Shown: positions 25,321 to 34,629 of the stretch, piece after piece
Layout of the letters: every line of letters starts with the position of its first letter
Position numbering within the stretch: the stretch's first letter is position 1
Origin: Allochromatium tepidum
Lineage (GTDB): Bacteria; Pseudomonadota; Gammaproteobacteria; Chromatiales; Chromatiaceae
Assembly: GCF_018409545.1 (NCBI RefSeq)
Contig: NZ_AP024564.1
Location: 111,925 to 175,924, forward strand
Length of the DNA stretch: 64,000 bases
Reading direction: 5' to 3'
Position numbers and translations under genes: made by a program
The notes under the pieces: model-generated
What the model was told of the DNA's origin: nothing
Database searches by the model: none
The model's input: only the letters and a program-made list of their open reading frames with translations

Positions 25321-27538
25321 GTTGCGTCCTCATCCCGTCGAGCAACGCCTCTGAGGGGGCCGATCGGCGCTTGTTTCTCCTTCGCGCACTTTTCACTTTC
25401 GCGTTCAGCTGCTCAAGACCGTCCCCGCCGAAGTCAAAGCTGTCCAAATCCTCGATTTCGGATTCATCCGTGTTCACAGGAGCCACATCCGTCGTCTCTG
25501 TCCTGGGGGCGGATGTCTGCTCTGATGGAGTGGCTATAGGTGAGGCTGGGGGGATCTCAGCCACCCGGGCGACCGGCGCTTCGCTCAGGGGAGCAGCGAC
25601 GGTTTCCTGAACCGGCTCCGATGCACTCCAGGCATCGATGTCCAGGATCGTGGTGTTGGGGGCAGGCTCGGCGACGCCGGAAGCCTGAGTGCTCACCTCC
25701 GCGTCCGGGGTTGGATCAACCGGCACCTCCGTCGAACACCCGGTTGCGATCTCACCGGTCACGGTCATGTCCTGGTCGAGTCGGAGGCTGACGGCCTGAA
25801 GTGCTCCTGATTCATCATGCACAATCTCAACGCCCCGCATGATGGCTTCATCAGCCAGAACAACCTCCAGGAAAGCGTCGAAATAGCCTTTGTGCTGAAT
25901 GCCACCTTTCAGCGATAACTGGGCGGCCTGGTCTGCCGACAGCATCAGGCACCCGCGTGGATCGAAGGTCGGCTCCTGCCCCAGCTGCTGCATCCCCCGA
26001 ATCAGCGCCTGGCCAAGCACGCCCAGGTGGGCGTACGGATCGGCAGGTGTTTCATTTGGGCTTTCAGGAATGTCGGCAGAGGCTGAAGAAGGGACAGAGG
26101 CCGCCGGCACCGTGGCGACTGGAGGGTGCTCCGGCTCCGCGTTGAGCGTATCGTTGGGCTCGGACCGCAGTGCGCGCGTCCCGTACAGCGCCTGAACGAT
26201 TTGCGGGGGATTGGGTGCAGGAGCAAGGCTCCTGAGTGCGGGAGGCATGTGCTCACCGAGGGCGACCACGAAGGCCACTTGCCACTGCCCGAGAACTCGT
26301 CCCTGACCGTTGCTCGAGACGACCTTGAACAACGCATTTTTGTAGCTGAAACGCTGATTTTCAAATTCGCAGACCAGTACCCCGCGCGCCTCAAGAATCC
26401 GCAAGAGATCTTCCGTGATGACGTATCGTCCGTCCCCGCGCTGTACCTCGGCTTGCTGCGGATTGCGGAAGAACTGCGCCGCGAAGGCGGTACGCACGAC
26501 GGGTTCGTTCAGATACAAGCGCCCATCGCCACCTTTGAAGCCGGCTCGGAAACGCTGCTCTCGACCGTTGATCGTTCCGGGCTTGACCAGATAGTCGAGG
26601 AACCATGTCCAGATGGCATCGTCGCTCCCGCTGTCGTCGGCGTCACGGTCGGTTTCGTCCGTCTCGGCGTTTTTGATCCGCCCCTCCTCGCGACGTCCGG
26701 CTTCTGTATCAGCCGCAATCAGGAACTCCAGCAGCAAGCGAACGGTATCCCCCGTATGCGTCGGCAAATCCTGGGGATGATGCTCGTGCGTCACAGCCGC
26801 AATCAGCGCCTTGCGATCATCTTCGGGCAAGACCCAAGTCTCTTCCAGAGTCGCCAGAATGCGCCCTCCCTCTCGGTCATGGAAGCGCTTTACAGTGCTG
26901 ACACTGTCACCATCGACCTTAAAGGCTTCCAGCTTTCCGATGTCGTGTCCGATCAGGATCAGCATGGCGATGTCGCGATCTTGGGGCGACAGAGCACGAT
27001 CACGCAATCCCACGTCATGCGCTTTTCCGCGAAAACGCCACGACGGGAAGAGTTCCAGCCCCGTTTCAGCCACATTGAGCGAATGCTCCAGAAGCGTCGC
27101 ATCACCATGCCCGCCCTTCGTTGGCGCCGCCGGAAAGCGCGGGCGAGCGCCCATGACATCCAGAATGGCTTGGAACGCGGCCACATACTCAGTCTGGCCC
27201 TCGGTTAACCAGTGCGCAACACGCGGCCAGCGCGCCGCATCGACCTGTACCGGCCGGCGGCAGCGCCGCCAGTGCATCACACCGGGTACGATGCCTATCG
27301 TGCACTCAATGCCCCGCGCTTGCGTGGGCAGATGCCAGCCTTTGCGTGCCCAGCGCAATGACGCGCTGATGGCGATTGCCAGACCGAAGGCTAACGCGCC
27401 CCACGCAAGCGCTTTCAAGGCTGTCAGCAGAAACAGACTGCTGTCCGGAAGGCCATAGGTGCGTAATCCCCAGATGACGCTGACCAGCCACCAAAACATG
27501 AACACGATGATTGTGGAACGCAGGATCGGATTACGCAT
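25295..27538 (-). CDS. Membrane-anchored HD-domain TraI_2 (MobH-like) protein
   Basis: A 747-residue protein. Two N-terminal transmembrane segments (FMFWWLVSVIWGL; ALAWGALAFGLAIAI) precede an HD-type domain with HGDATLLEHSLNVAE and the metal motif IGHDIGKLEAFKV (about residues 150-205), then HEHHPQDLP. This pattern fits the TraI_2 family, which includes MobH relaxases of large conjugative elements. The middle part (about 330-440) resembles its winged-helix region. The last 250 residues are Pro/Ala/acidic and probably disordered. The membrane anchor is unusual for a relaxase, so a regulatory HD phosphohydrolase remains possible. Confidence 0.5.
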   Translation of the reverse strand: MRNPILRSTIIVFMFWWLVSVIWGLRTYGLPDSSLFLLTALKALAWGALAFGLAIAISASLRWARKGWHLPTQARGIECTIGIVPGVMHWRRCRRPVQVDAARWPRVAHWLTEGQTEYVAAFQAILDVMGARPRFPAAPTKGGHGDATLLEHSLNVAETGLELFPSWRFRGKAHDVGLRDRALSPQDRDIAMLILIGHDIGKLEAFKVDGDSVSTVKRFHDREGGRILATLEETWVLPEDDRKALIAAVTHEHHPQDLPTHTGDTVRLLLEFLIAADTEAGRREEGRIKNAETDETDRDADDSGSDDAIWTWFLDYLVKPGTINGREQRFRAGFKGGDGRLYLNEPVVRTAFAAQFFRNPQQAEVQRGDGRYVITEDLLRILEARGVLVCEFENQRFSYKNALFKVVSSNGQGRVLGQWQVAFVVALGEHMPPALRSLAPAPNPPQIVQALYGTRALRSEPNDTLNAEPEHPPVATVPAASVPSSASADIPESPNETPADPYAHLGVLGQALIRGMQQLGQEPTFDPRGCLMLSADQAAQLSLKGGIQHKGYFDAFLEVVLADEAIMRGVEIVHDESGALQAVSLRLDQDMTVTGEIATGCSTEVPVDPTPDAEVSTQASGVAEPAPNTTILDIDAWSASEPVQETVAAPLSEAPVARVAEIPPASPIATPSEQTSAPRTETTDVAPVNTDESEIEDLDSFDFGGDGLEQLNAKVKSARRRNKRRSAPSEALLDGMRTQLNDRPARP

Positions 27539-27610
27539 GATGGGCCTAAGACACGCGCCGACAGGCGTGCGGTGCGTTGGAGACGAGGATGATGGAGCAA
27601 AAAACAGCGT

Positions 27611-28624
27611 TTAAGAGGACGAGGGGGGCGATCCGGAGACACTTGCCAGGGTTCTTTGGCGTTCCTCGTGCATATAGCGAATGACTTTCGGCACATAAGC
27701 TTGAGTTTCCTTGTAAGGCGGGATCGTATTGCCGTACTTCATCACGGCCCCTTCGCCCGCGTTGTAACCGGCCAGGGCCAGTTCGATACTGCCAAACTTA
27801 TCCAGCAGCCAGCGCAGATACTTCGCGCCGCCTTCAATGGCCTGTTCCGGATCAAAAGCGTCGATGACGCCAAAGCGTTTGGCGGTTGCCGGTATTAACT
27901 GCGTCAACCCTTGAGCGTTCTTCGGCGAAACGGACTTGGGGTTGTAATTGGATTCGGCGCGAATGACCGCGTGCAGCAATTCCGCGGAAATCCCGTGACG
28001 TAATGCCGCTGATTGGATCAGCCCATCATACTGCGCACGGCGGGCTTTGATGGAGGACGGCAGCGGTTGGGCTTTCGTCGAATCAGGCGACTGGGCCTGA
28101 CTCCAGTGCATGTAGGGACTGCGTTGCAGCCAGGCAATCTTGGCCTGGAAACGCTCGGCATCCGGGTCGTGAGCCGTCGTTTGCTCCCCTGAGAGCGTTT
28201 TCCAACGCTGAATGACCTTCGTTGCAAATTGCAAGCGCAGGCGATCACTCTTGGCGTAGTAGGAACCGATCCCGCGCCATGTCCAGCCGTCTTGTGCGAT
28301 GTGCTGCGCAAAGATCCAAGCGCCGACATGGATGTTTGTGCAGGGATCGTACAGATCCTGCCGACTGACGCCGTGTTCTTTGAGCTTCGGCAACCAGCGC
28401 GAATTGATGCTCATCAGGCCGTAACTGAGGCTGCCATCCTTATTGGTCACAGTCGTCTTCGGGTTCGAGGCCGGTTGCTGTTCGGCCACGGCGATCAGCA
28501 CCTCGACAGGCAGGTGCTGTTGCTTGGCCGCTGCTTCGAAGCACGAACGGTAGGACTCGTAGGCACTCGCGGCGGCCTGTTGCGAGGCCAGCACCAGGGC
28601 CAGGCTTGTGAACGCTCTGAACAT
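27611..28624 (-). CDS. Two-domain lytic transglycosylase
   Basis: A 337-residue exported protein (signal peptide MFRAFTSLALVLASQQAAA). Domain 1 (about 25-150) is a VirB1/IpgF-like lysozyme fold with IAVAEQQPAS and SYGLMSINSRW. Domain 2 (about 195-320) is a canonical SLT domain with catalytic Glu in RAESNYNP and AGYNAGEGAV. Domain 2 is almost the same as the SLT domain inside TraG, identical over more than 20 residues near its end. It cleaves peptidoglycan, presumably to let the conjugation apparatus through. The start at 28624 is fixed by AAGGAG. Confidence 0.85.
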   Translation of the reverse strand: MFRAFTSLALVLASQQAAASAYESYRSCFEAAAKQQHLPVEVLIAVAEQQPASNPKTTVTNKDGSLSYGLMSINSRWLPKLKEHGVSRQDLYDPCTNIHVGAWIFAQHIAQDGWTWRGIGSYYAKSDRLRLQFATKVIQRWKTLSGEQTTAHDPDAERFQAKIAWLQRSPYMHWSQAQSPDSTKAQPLPSSIKARRAQYDGLIQSAALRHGISAELLHAVIRAESNYNPKSVSPKNAQGLTQLIPATAKRFGVIDAFDPEQAIEGGAKYLRWLLDKFGSIELALAGYNAGEGAVMKYGNTIPPYKETQAYVPKVIRYMHEERQRTLASVSGSPPSSS

Positions 28625-28673
28625 TTGCATCTCCTTGATGCGCAGAATTATCAAAAAAATGATACAATTTATA

Positions 28674-28684
28674 TTGCATTGTAC
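28674..28684. promoter_or_regulatory. Operator-like TTGCATTGTAC in a divergent promoter region
   Basis: Lies between the divergent transglycosylase and lipoprotein genes in an AT-rich 80-bp region (with TACAATTTATAT next to it). It is the same palindrome class as at 23229 and 30898; one bound repressor could control both directions. Confidence 0.4.
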
Positions 28685-28705
28685 TCAACCTTTTTGAGAA
28701 TACCC

Positions 28706-29371
28706 ATGCTACAGTCGCCTTTTTTTTGGATCTCCATCCTGGGCGTCCTCGCGCTAACGGGCTGCGCGGCCAACGACGTCCGTGCGCTGCGCCCCGTGCA
28801 AACAGCCACGATCCTTGACATTTTCGAGTGGGATACTTGTCTAAACGCGCCTGGTGCTCAAACGCGCGCGCAGCGTGCGGCGCGGATTGCCAAGCATCAG
28901 GCGTCCGCGAACACTGAGTTTGGCGGGATGCCGGTTGCATCCGGCTCAAACGAACAGGACGGCGCGGCGCTCGGCGGACTCGTTCAAGGGGCCGGCCTGG
29001 GTGCATTGGCGGGATCCGGGCCGGAAGAGATCGTGGTGGGCGCAGTGGCCGGGGCGGTTGGCGGCATCCTTCTGGCCACGCAGGATGTCGAGGAATGCTA
29101 CCGTTACAACAACATTCGTTTGCGTATCGATGCGACAGGCGAGATCCTGGATACACGGGTGACGAAATACCGCGATCCCGATGTCGTGAGCGGGAAGCGT
29201 CGACTTGATTTGGCCTTCACAGCCGGACGCCAGGGATCTGAAAATTTCCGTGTTGGGGATTCCGTCAAAGTCGTTCGCGTCGTTCTACCTACATCTGATA
29301 AGCGTGTTGCTACCGTTCCGATCTCCGACGCTGATTGCTCGCTCTATCCCCTCTGTGCACAGTCGCTATAG
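28706..29371 (+). CDS. Lipoprotein with glycine-zipper segment
   Basis: A 221-residue protein with lipobox LTGC (Cys about residue 20) and a Gly/Ala-rich glycine-zipper stretch (residues about 91-131, GALAGSG...GAVAGAVGGILLA), followed by a beta-rich C-terminal domain. Glycine-zipper lipoproteins of SlyB/Rickettsia 17-kDa type insert in the outer membrane. It is divergent from the transglycosylase and shares a control region with it, so both probably belong to the envelope side of the transfer system. Confidence 0.65.
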   Translation: MLQSPFFWISILGVLALTGCAANDVRALRPVQTATILDIFEWDTCLNAPGAQTRAQRAARIAKHQASANTEFGGMPVASGSNEQDGAALGGLVQGAGLGALAGSGPEEIVVGAVAGAVGGILLATQDVEECYRYNNIRLRIDATGEILDTRVTKYRDPDVVSGKRRLDLAFTAGRQGSENFRVGDSVKVVRVVLPTSDKRVATVPISDADCSLYPLCAQSL

Positions 29372-29391
29372 TAGGCGTCCACGCAATAGAA

Positions 29392-29421
29392 AAGCCCCCA
29401 TCACCATAGGTGAGGGGGCTT
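29392..29421. terminator. Bidirectional terminator hairpin
   Basis: AAGCCCCC-A-TCACC / GGTGA-GGGGGCTT with loop ATA, between the convergent lipoprotein and exonuclease genes. Confidence 0.8.
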
Positions 29422-29466
29422 GGTTCAGATTAGATCAAAAAGGACACTCCACCAGGGCGGAATGTA

Positions 29467-30390
29467 CTACTCACGCTTGCGCCGGACGTCCCAGTAGGTC
29501 GAGCCTTTTTTACGAAAGGCCTCCAGCAAACCTCCGGTCTCGAAGGATTCCAGCAACTCCAGGGCAGCTGGAGGCAAACCCTCAATGTACCGGAGTTCCT
29601 CAAGTACCTTCTCAAGGGCCGTCTTGTAGTCAAGACTACCCTTTTTATCGACTAGGGTCGCCGATATTGCATGTCCGTCGAGCTTCCGCGTTCTTTCGGG
29701 GATCGTGGCGATGAGTTGGGCCTTCGCCTCCTTCAGTCGGGCTTCAGCCGCCTCGCTCTCATCGAGAGCCAGCAGATAGAGCGCCTCGGCGTCCGCCCAG
29801 GCGTCGCCTGCCGGGGGATAGTCCCCTTTGACAGCCTCCCAGAAGCGGATCTCCCGCTCCATCATCGCGTCGATGTAGTCGGGATCCCGCTTGACTTCGA
29901 TGAGGACATGCGGTGTGGCGTGCATCGGCCGATAGCTCCAGTAGTGGAGCATCTCTGCTTCCGGCACGCAGGCCAGTTGATGCTGGACCTGGGGCCAGTA
30001 TTTGGCCGGCACCTGTCCGGTCTCGGCTGCCGCCGCGTGATCCTTCTCGCCAGGGCATTTGATCTCGACAAGCAGGCCACCGTCGAAGGTGGCCCCATCA
30101 AGGGAGGCTCCAACGAACGCGAACTCCTCGTGCTGGACGCAGATCGGGGCGGCGAACTCGCCGGTGTGTGCCGACCAGGCGTCCAGCGCCTCATCTTCCA
30201 TCGCGCGTCCGCGCGCCATGGCGGGATTGTCCCGCGGCGGCTCGCGCCGCCCGGTTTTTAGCTCCCAGAGCTTGTGGATGGTCATCCATGGACTCACGCC
30301 CATAATTGCTGGGGCGTCGCTGCCCCCAATGATCCCGGCGCGCCAGTCGTGCCAGGCCCGGGTGCGTTGATCCAGCGTGATGAGTTTCAT
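29467..30390 (-). CDS. YqaJ-type exonuclease (lambda-Exo-like)
   Basis: A 307-residue PD-(D/E)xK nuclease of the YqaJ family, normally the 5'-3' exonuclease partner in phage or plasmid recombination. Visible: LDQRTRAWHDWRAGIIGGSDAPAIMG at the N-terminus, MARGRAMEDEALDAW, the catalytic FVGASLDGAT...LVEIKCPGEKDH, and YWPQVQHQLACVPEAEMLHYW. The start at 30390 is decided by GAGGAGAG; the longer open frame is untranslated leader. No annealing protein (RecT/Bet) lies beside it. It carries copy A of the plasmid leader RNA. Confidence 0.85.
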   Translation of the reverse strand: MKLITLDQRTRAWHDWRAGIIGGSDAPAIMGVSPWMTIHKLWELKTGRREPPRDNPAMARGRAMEDEALDAWSAHTGEFAAPICVQHEEFAFVGASLDGATFDGGLLVEIKCPGEKDHAAAAETGQVPAKYWPQVQHQLACVPEAEMLHYWSYRPMHATPHVLIEVKRDPDYIDAMMEREIRFWEAVKGDYPPAGDAWADAEALYLLALDESEAAEARLKEAKAQLIATIPERTRKLDGHAISATLVDKKGSLDYKTALEKVLEELRYIEGLPPAALELLESFETGGLLEAFRKKGSTYWDVRRKRE

Positions 30391-30481
30391 GACTCTCTCC
30401 TCTCGGTGCCGCGCGGGATGCGTCGGCTTCTGAAAGGAGTTGGAGGGCAAAAAAATCCCCACCAGCTAAGGACTGGTAGGG
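30391..30481 (-). ncRNA. Leader RNA copy A (attenuator/anti-SD type)
   Basis: Minus-strand order: terminator-like hairpin (30481-30456), U7, GCCCTCC, anti-SD AACTCCT, GAA, hairpin GCCG...CGGC, GAGGAG, AUG at 30390. The same order of parts is found at 59142, 59385, 61240, 62165 and (plus strand) 62426. Confidence 0.6.
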
Positions 30482-30512
30482 ATGTTGGTTCGATCTGTGC
30501 TCAAAGCAACTT

Positions 30513-30874
30513 GTTGACATCCTCCCCGGCCTGAAGGCCGGAGATTCCTACGGCGCTCAATGAAGTCTCCCACCGCTAAAGCCGTTGGCTTGTAGCGGGG
30601 GGTTTCCTGCTTCGTCGAACGCCGCGCGGACGTGTGGCCACGGCCGCGACTGAGCGCGTTCTCCACAGGCGTTTGCGGGATCAATCCCGCCGGTTCGGCC
30701 TCTCCCGGACCTACCGTCGTGCGCTTCGAGCGTGATAGTGCTGCCGACGCTTGGCGGGCCGGAATCGAAACGGCCACAGGCGATCAGGTCGCCGTGCGCG
30801 CCGTGCCCCGCGGAGACGGTGGCGCACGGGGTCAGTCCGTAGACCAGCCGCCCCCTTCTGCCATATCCAAGCAC
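30513..30874 (-). pseudogene. Probable TnpB 3' remnant with right-end hairpin
   Basis: On the minus strand a frame ends with INACG-like residues (GIDPANACGERAQSRP) typical of TnpB C-termini, followed by a structured GC-rich stretch and the palindrome CCGGCCTTCAGGCCGG-GGAGGATGTCAAC. No catalytic part of a transposon nuclease is left. It may still encode the scaffold part of a TnpB guide RNA. The call rests on sequence resemblance judged by eye. Confidence 0.35.
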
Positions 30875-31182
30875 AAAAAACTTTGCATAAACCCAAATTA
30901 CATTGTATTTTTACAAGTATTCAAGAGCAAATAGGTTATCTACAAGCGTGAAGGTTTCACGCCCCATGGTCGGGGTCAACGTCGAATCGCAAGGTTGTTC
31001 TCTGTTCAGGATGAACGCCGAGGCAATTTTTATGGCGCAAGCTGGGTTTCGACGGCTGACACGGCCCATGTTGCCGGTGTTGACCGGCCATTCGGTTGGG
31101 ACTGCTCAACCCGGACTCCAGTTGCTCGCCCACCAGGGCGCTATCAACGGAGAGCGAATCACTTAAAAACCACCATAAGCAA
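30875..31182 (+). other. AT-rich intergenic region before the helicase
   Basis: Carries the palindrome TTACATTGTAT (30898-30908) of the operator class described at 23229. I see no convincing gene; short frames here lack initiation signals. Confidence 0.3.
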
Positions 31183-31207
31183 CTTTGTTTAGGTTTTTAG
31201 GAACAGG
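31183..31207 (+). repeat. 25-bp repeat, inverted relative to 13351-13375
   Basis: CTTTGTTTAGGTTTTTAGG... is an exact reverse complement of 13351-13375. Both are AT-rich and lie at gene edges (end of a small gene; start of the helicase). Confidence 0.85.
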
Positions 31208-31220
31208 CTCGGAAACTCAG

Positions 31221-32744
31221 ATGCACAAGCCAACATCCGAACAGCAGGCCATCATCGACTCGAAGGCCGACACCCTGATTGCCAACGCCTTTGCGGGCAC
31301 CGGCAAAACGGCCACCCTTGTCGGGTTCGCCAAGGCACGGCCCGACGCGCGTATGCTGTATCTGGCCTTCAACCGCTCTGTCGCTGATGAGGCCAAGGAG
31401 CGATTTCCGTCCAATGTGGAGGCGCGAACGTCGCACTCCTTAGCCTACGGGCGTTACGGACATCGCTATCAGTCCAAGCTTGGCTACCCACGGGCCTTTC
31501 ATGCCCGTAACATCCTGCGCCCCTCGTTGCCCAGCAACGAAGCGCTGGTCTTTTCCGGATTGGCGCTTGAGGCGGTCAATCGGTTCCTGATCTCTTCCAG
31601 CGCCGAGATCAGCATCAACCACGTCGCCGCCGGGCAGGCGCGAGCAATCGGCGTGGATCCCACCGATATCCTGGAAGCGGCCAAGTCGCTTTGGGAGGCG
31701 ATGCAAGATCCCAAAGATCCCTCCGTCCCCATGCCCCATGATGGCTATCTCAAGCTCTACCAACTCTCCAGGCCCAAACTCGATCGGTACGACTACATCC
31801 TGCTCGACGAGGCCCAGGACACGAACCCCTGTCTGTTCGACATTTTTAACGCACAGAAGACCGGGCGCGTGCTGGTCGGGGATCAGCACCAGAACATCTA
31901 CGGATTCCGTGGCGCGATGAATGCCATGGGGCGTTTGCGTGGTGAGCATCACAACCTGACGGCCAGCTTCCGCTTTGGTGAGCCAGTCGCTGATGTGGCC
32001 AATGCCATTCTGGGCGTTTTTAAGGGCGAACCGCTGTCGCTGCGCGGATTCGGCGGTCCCAGCGAGGTGGGTATGGTTCCGCTGCAACAGCGGCGCACCG
32101 TCTACCTGCACCGCACCAATGCCGGTTTATTCGCTCGGGCGGTTGATTTGCTCCATGCAAACATCCCCATGCACTTTGTTGGCGGGGTCAAGAACTATAA
32201 CTTCCAGACCATCCTCGACGCTTTCCATCTTTTTGATCACAACCAGCGTGCCATTCGCGATCCATTCCTGCGCTCTTTCCGCACGCTGGAGAATCTGGAA
32301 GAATATGCCGAGGCGGTTGAGGACCATGAAATCAAGGCGCGCCTGACGGTCGTGAAGAAGTACACCTTCAGGATTCCTCGCTTGATCGAGCGTCTGGAAG
32401 CCGCCCATGAACCGGATGCGCGCAAAGCGGGAGCCGAACTGACCACCGCCCATAAATCCAAAGGGCTTGAGTGGGAACAGGTGGTGCTCGGGGAGGACTT
32501 CCCGGATTTGATGGATAGCAGCGGGGTTCCTCTGGTGTCGGAGTTACTGCCGCCAAACGCGACTGAGCGCCCTCTGGAGCCGGACGAGGCCAATTTGCTC
32601 TATGTCGCGGCCACCCGTGCACGACAGCATTTGGTCATCACGCCGCAGCTGGCCGGCTTGCTCGATTGGGTTCACGGAGATGGGATGGCCGGACTGCATC
32701 GCTCTCGTGCCTCGGCCCCCGCGCTTCTCGCCGTCAACGCTTAG
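31221..32744 (+). CDS. UvrD/Rep-like superfamily 1 helicase
   Basis: A 507-residue helicase. Visible: Q-motif region TSEQQAIIDSKA, Walker A ANAFAGTGKTATL, Walker B YDYILLDEAQDTNP, motif III VLVGDQHQNIYGFRGA, motif V TAHKSKGLEWEQVVLGEDF and motif VI LLYVAATRARQHL. It is shorter than UvrD (720 residues), lacking most 1B/2B insertions, like many phage- and plasmid-borne versions (also F-box-helicase relatives). The ATG at 31221 has only weak SD support. It probably acts in plasmid replication or repair with the exonuclease next to it. Confidence 0.85.
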   Translation: MHKPTSEQQAIIDSKADTLIANAFAGTGKTATLVGFAKARPDARMLYLAFNRSVADEAKERFPSNVEARTSHSLAYGRYGHRYQSKLGYPRAFHARNILRPSLPSNEALVFSGLALEAVNRFLISSSAEISINHVAAGQARAIGVDPTDILEAAKSLWEAMQDPKDPSVPMPHDGYLKLYQLSRPKLDRYDYILLDEAQDTNPCLFDIFNAQKTGRVLVGDQHQNIYGFRGAMNAMGRLRGEHHNLTASFRFGEPVADVANAILGVFKGEPLSLRGFGGPSEVGMVPLQQRRTVYLHRTNAGLFARAVDLLHANIPMHFVGGVKNYNFQTILDAFHLFDHNQRAIRDPFLRSFRTLENLEEYAEAVEDHEIKARLTVVKKYTFRIPRLIERLEAAHEPDARKAGAELTTAHKSKGLEWEQVVLGEDFPDLMDSSGVPLVSELLPPNATERPLEPDEANLLYVAATRARQHLVITPQLAGLLDWVHGDGMAGLHRSRASAPALLAVNA

Positions 32745-32859
32745 TCGAGACCATCACCATGCTCAAAGCGGCCTATCCCTTCCAAAGAGGTTCTGTGGCT
32801 CTCTCCCAAAAACGTCCGGCGGTTTTTGTATCGGCGATAAATCCGAAGGGGGAGTGTGC

Positions 32860-33714
32860 GTGATTCAATATTTTGAAAAAAATCATATAGGGCGCGATTG
32901 GGTTGTAGGGGATATTCATGGAATGTTTTCCTTACTGGAAAGCACCCTGAATGACATTGAATTCAACCCAAAGTACGATCGTTTATTTTGTACGGGCGAT
33001 CTGATCGATCGCGGCCATGAATCCATCCGTGTCTTGGATTTTTTGCGCCAACCTTGGTTCTTCAGCGTCCGCGGCAATCACGACATCATGCCGATTCGGG
33101 CGCTCCGTGCCTTGCTGGTCAACGATGAAATTCCACTGCTGGAGTGGAAGGCGATGGGCGGCGAATGGTTCGATGATCATTCTCTTACGGAAGTGATCGA
33201 GGTTGCACAGGCCTTGATGGATTTGCCGATGCTCATCGAAATAAAGAGCGCAAATGGTGTTATCGGGATTACGCACGGCGAACCGAAAATAGGACTGTCA
33301 TGGCCGCAAATTAAGGTCCATCTCGAAAATGGCTGCCACCTGACGCTGCTGGATATATTATTGGGACGTCATCGCATGGAGGCTCTATTGGGCGATTATG
33401 AGCAAGCCAGGGAACTTTCGAAAACGCGCATTGATCAATGGTCGATCCAAGGAATCGATCATCTTATTCTAGGGCATACCGTCATTCCGCATTGGTTTCG
33501 CTTAGGAAACATTCACTACATAGACACTGGAGCTTGTCACGAGCGCGGATGCCTGACCTTGATTGACATCAGCCATCCTGGGTTCTTGCATCATCGCGGT
33601 CTTTCTCATCATGAGTCGCTCGACTATTCGGGCGTCTTCGGCGTCGGGGATCCATCCGATCTGGCGTTCTTGAACGGTCAAAACAGCGATGTCATCCATG
33701 CAACCTGTGTTTGA
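32860..33714 (+). CDS. PPP-family phosphoesterase (lambda-phosphatase-like)
   Basis: A 284-residue metallophosphatase with the PPP signatures GDIHG, GDLIDRG and RGNHD and later metal-binding His residues (ITHGEP, LGHTVIPHW). It resembles lambda-type Ser/Thr protein phosphatases or ApaH-like enzymes. GTG at 32860 is the start because GGGGGA precedes it by seven bases and the family N-terminus (IGRDWVVGDIHG) begins soon after. The end overlaps the next gene by 26 bp. The substrate is unknown. Confidence 0.8.
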   Translation: MIQYFEKNHIGRDWVVGDIHGMFSLLESTLNDIEFNPKYDRLFCTGDLIDRGHESIRVLDFLRQPWFFSVRGNHDIMPIRALRALLVNDEIPLLEWKAMGGEWFDDHSLTEVIEVAQALMDLPMLIEIKSANGVIGITHGEPKIGLSWPQIKVHLENGCHLTLLDILLGRHRMEALLGDYEQARELSKTRIDQWSIQGIDHLILGHTVIPHWFRLGNIHYIDTGACHERGCLTLIDISHPGFLHHRGLSHHESLDYSGVFGVGDPSDLAFLNGQNSDVIHATCV

Positions 33715-34078
33715 GTCCGGCTGTGTGTGCTTTTCGGAAGAGCCCCCTTCTGGCCAGTCCCGTCGTGCTTTCCGGGTTCGCCGCTTTTGCCTGTATCCGC
33801 CCGAACTCCACGATGGTACGGATAACCCCAGGGTCGCCTGGCTGGCCGCCGGCCTCGACGGGTATGACGGCCAACACGCCGAAGTCGGCGCTTACGTTTC
33901 GGCTTCAGGTGATGTGTTTTTTGAAGACCACCTTGGATGGTCGATCGAAAGCGACCTCCGGCCCTTGGGCATTGATCCACGTTCGCCGGAGGGTCGTCAG
34001 CTGATCTCCGACTGGGCTGAGTGTGCGCGCCGTCACGGGCTTGATGCGCTCAATTCGTTCTTCCCGCTCGCGACTTAA
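33689..34078 (+). CDS. Hypothetical protein
   Basis: A 129-residue soluble protein overlapping the 3' end of the phosphatase gene. It has no recognised domain; the middle (VAWLAAGLDGYDGQHAEVGAYVS) and Trp/Asp-rich part suggest a compact globular fold. A second ATG at 33698 is an alternative start. Confidence 0.5.
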   Translation: MSSMQPVFESGCVCFSEEPPSGQSRRAFRVRRFCLYPPELHDGTDNPRVAWLAAGLDGYDGQHAEVGAYVSASGDVFFEDHLGWSIESDLRPLGIDPRSPEGRQLISDWAECARRHGLDALNSFFPLAT

Positions 34079-34135
34079 ACCCTGGGGCTCTGTTGAAGGA
34101 AATCAACTAACAATAACCAAGAGGTTTGTTTGCTG

Positions 34136-34618
34136 ATGAATCGGCGTTCTCTTGATGTTTCTGGCTGCGTCAACTTTCCTATCCACGACCCCGATCTGAA
34201 GAACACTGAAGAAGGCGGCATGTTCGTCAAGCTCGTGGTCTGCGATAACCAGGAAGAACATGGATTTGCTGTGTGTAGCGGCGTGTCCGTCAACGATCTC
34301 CTCCTAGAAGTCTTTGTGGGGGATGATCGACGCGATCCCGAAAAAGATCCAAATTCAACAACAGGAGGGGAAACGTATCATTACCCCTGTATCGACGACC
34401 CTGACACGAGCGATATGCTTCGGCGGCTGCTGTCTCGGCCCTATCTGGCCGCGATCGTCCTCGGTTCCACCGGCTGGTCGGGTTGGAATGAGGATCTCGA
34501 GGAATATTGGCACTGCACGTTCGCCGATTTGAATCCGGCGGGGCAGGCGCTATACCGGCAAGTCGAATCGCTCTATCCCGGCTGCGATCTGCATTTGCTG
34601 ACTTTTTTGGACACTTGA
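34136..34618 (+). CDS. Hypothetical protein
   Basis: A 160-residue acidic protein (MNRRSLDVSGCVNFPIHD...). AAGAGG lies upstream of ATG 34136. Two short conserved-looking stretches, YHYPCIDDPDTSDMLRRLL and LGSTGWSGWNEDLEEYWHC, do not point to a family I know. It forms a row of small genes with 34630 and 35105, typical of plasmid accessory operons. Confidence 0.55.
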   Translation: MNRRSLDVSGCVNFPIHDPDLKNTEEGGMFVKLVVCDNQEEHGFAVCSGVSVNDLLLEVFVGDDRRDPEKDPNSTTGGETYHYPCIDDPDTSDMLRRLLSRPYLAAIVLGSTGWSGWNEDLEEYWHCTFADLNPAGQALYRQVESLYPGCDLHLLTFLDT

Positions 34619-34629
34619 GGAGCAAAACC

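Noticed and set aside
26126..27208. 360-codon antisense frame opposite the HD protein
   Set aside because: The minus strand has clear TM and HD motifs; the plus frame has none.
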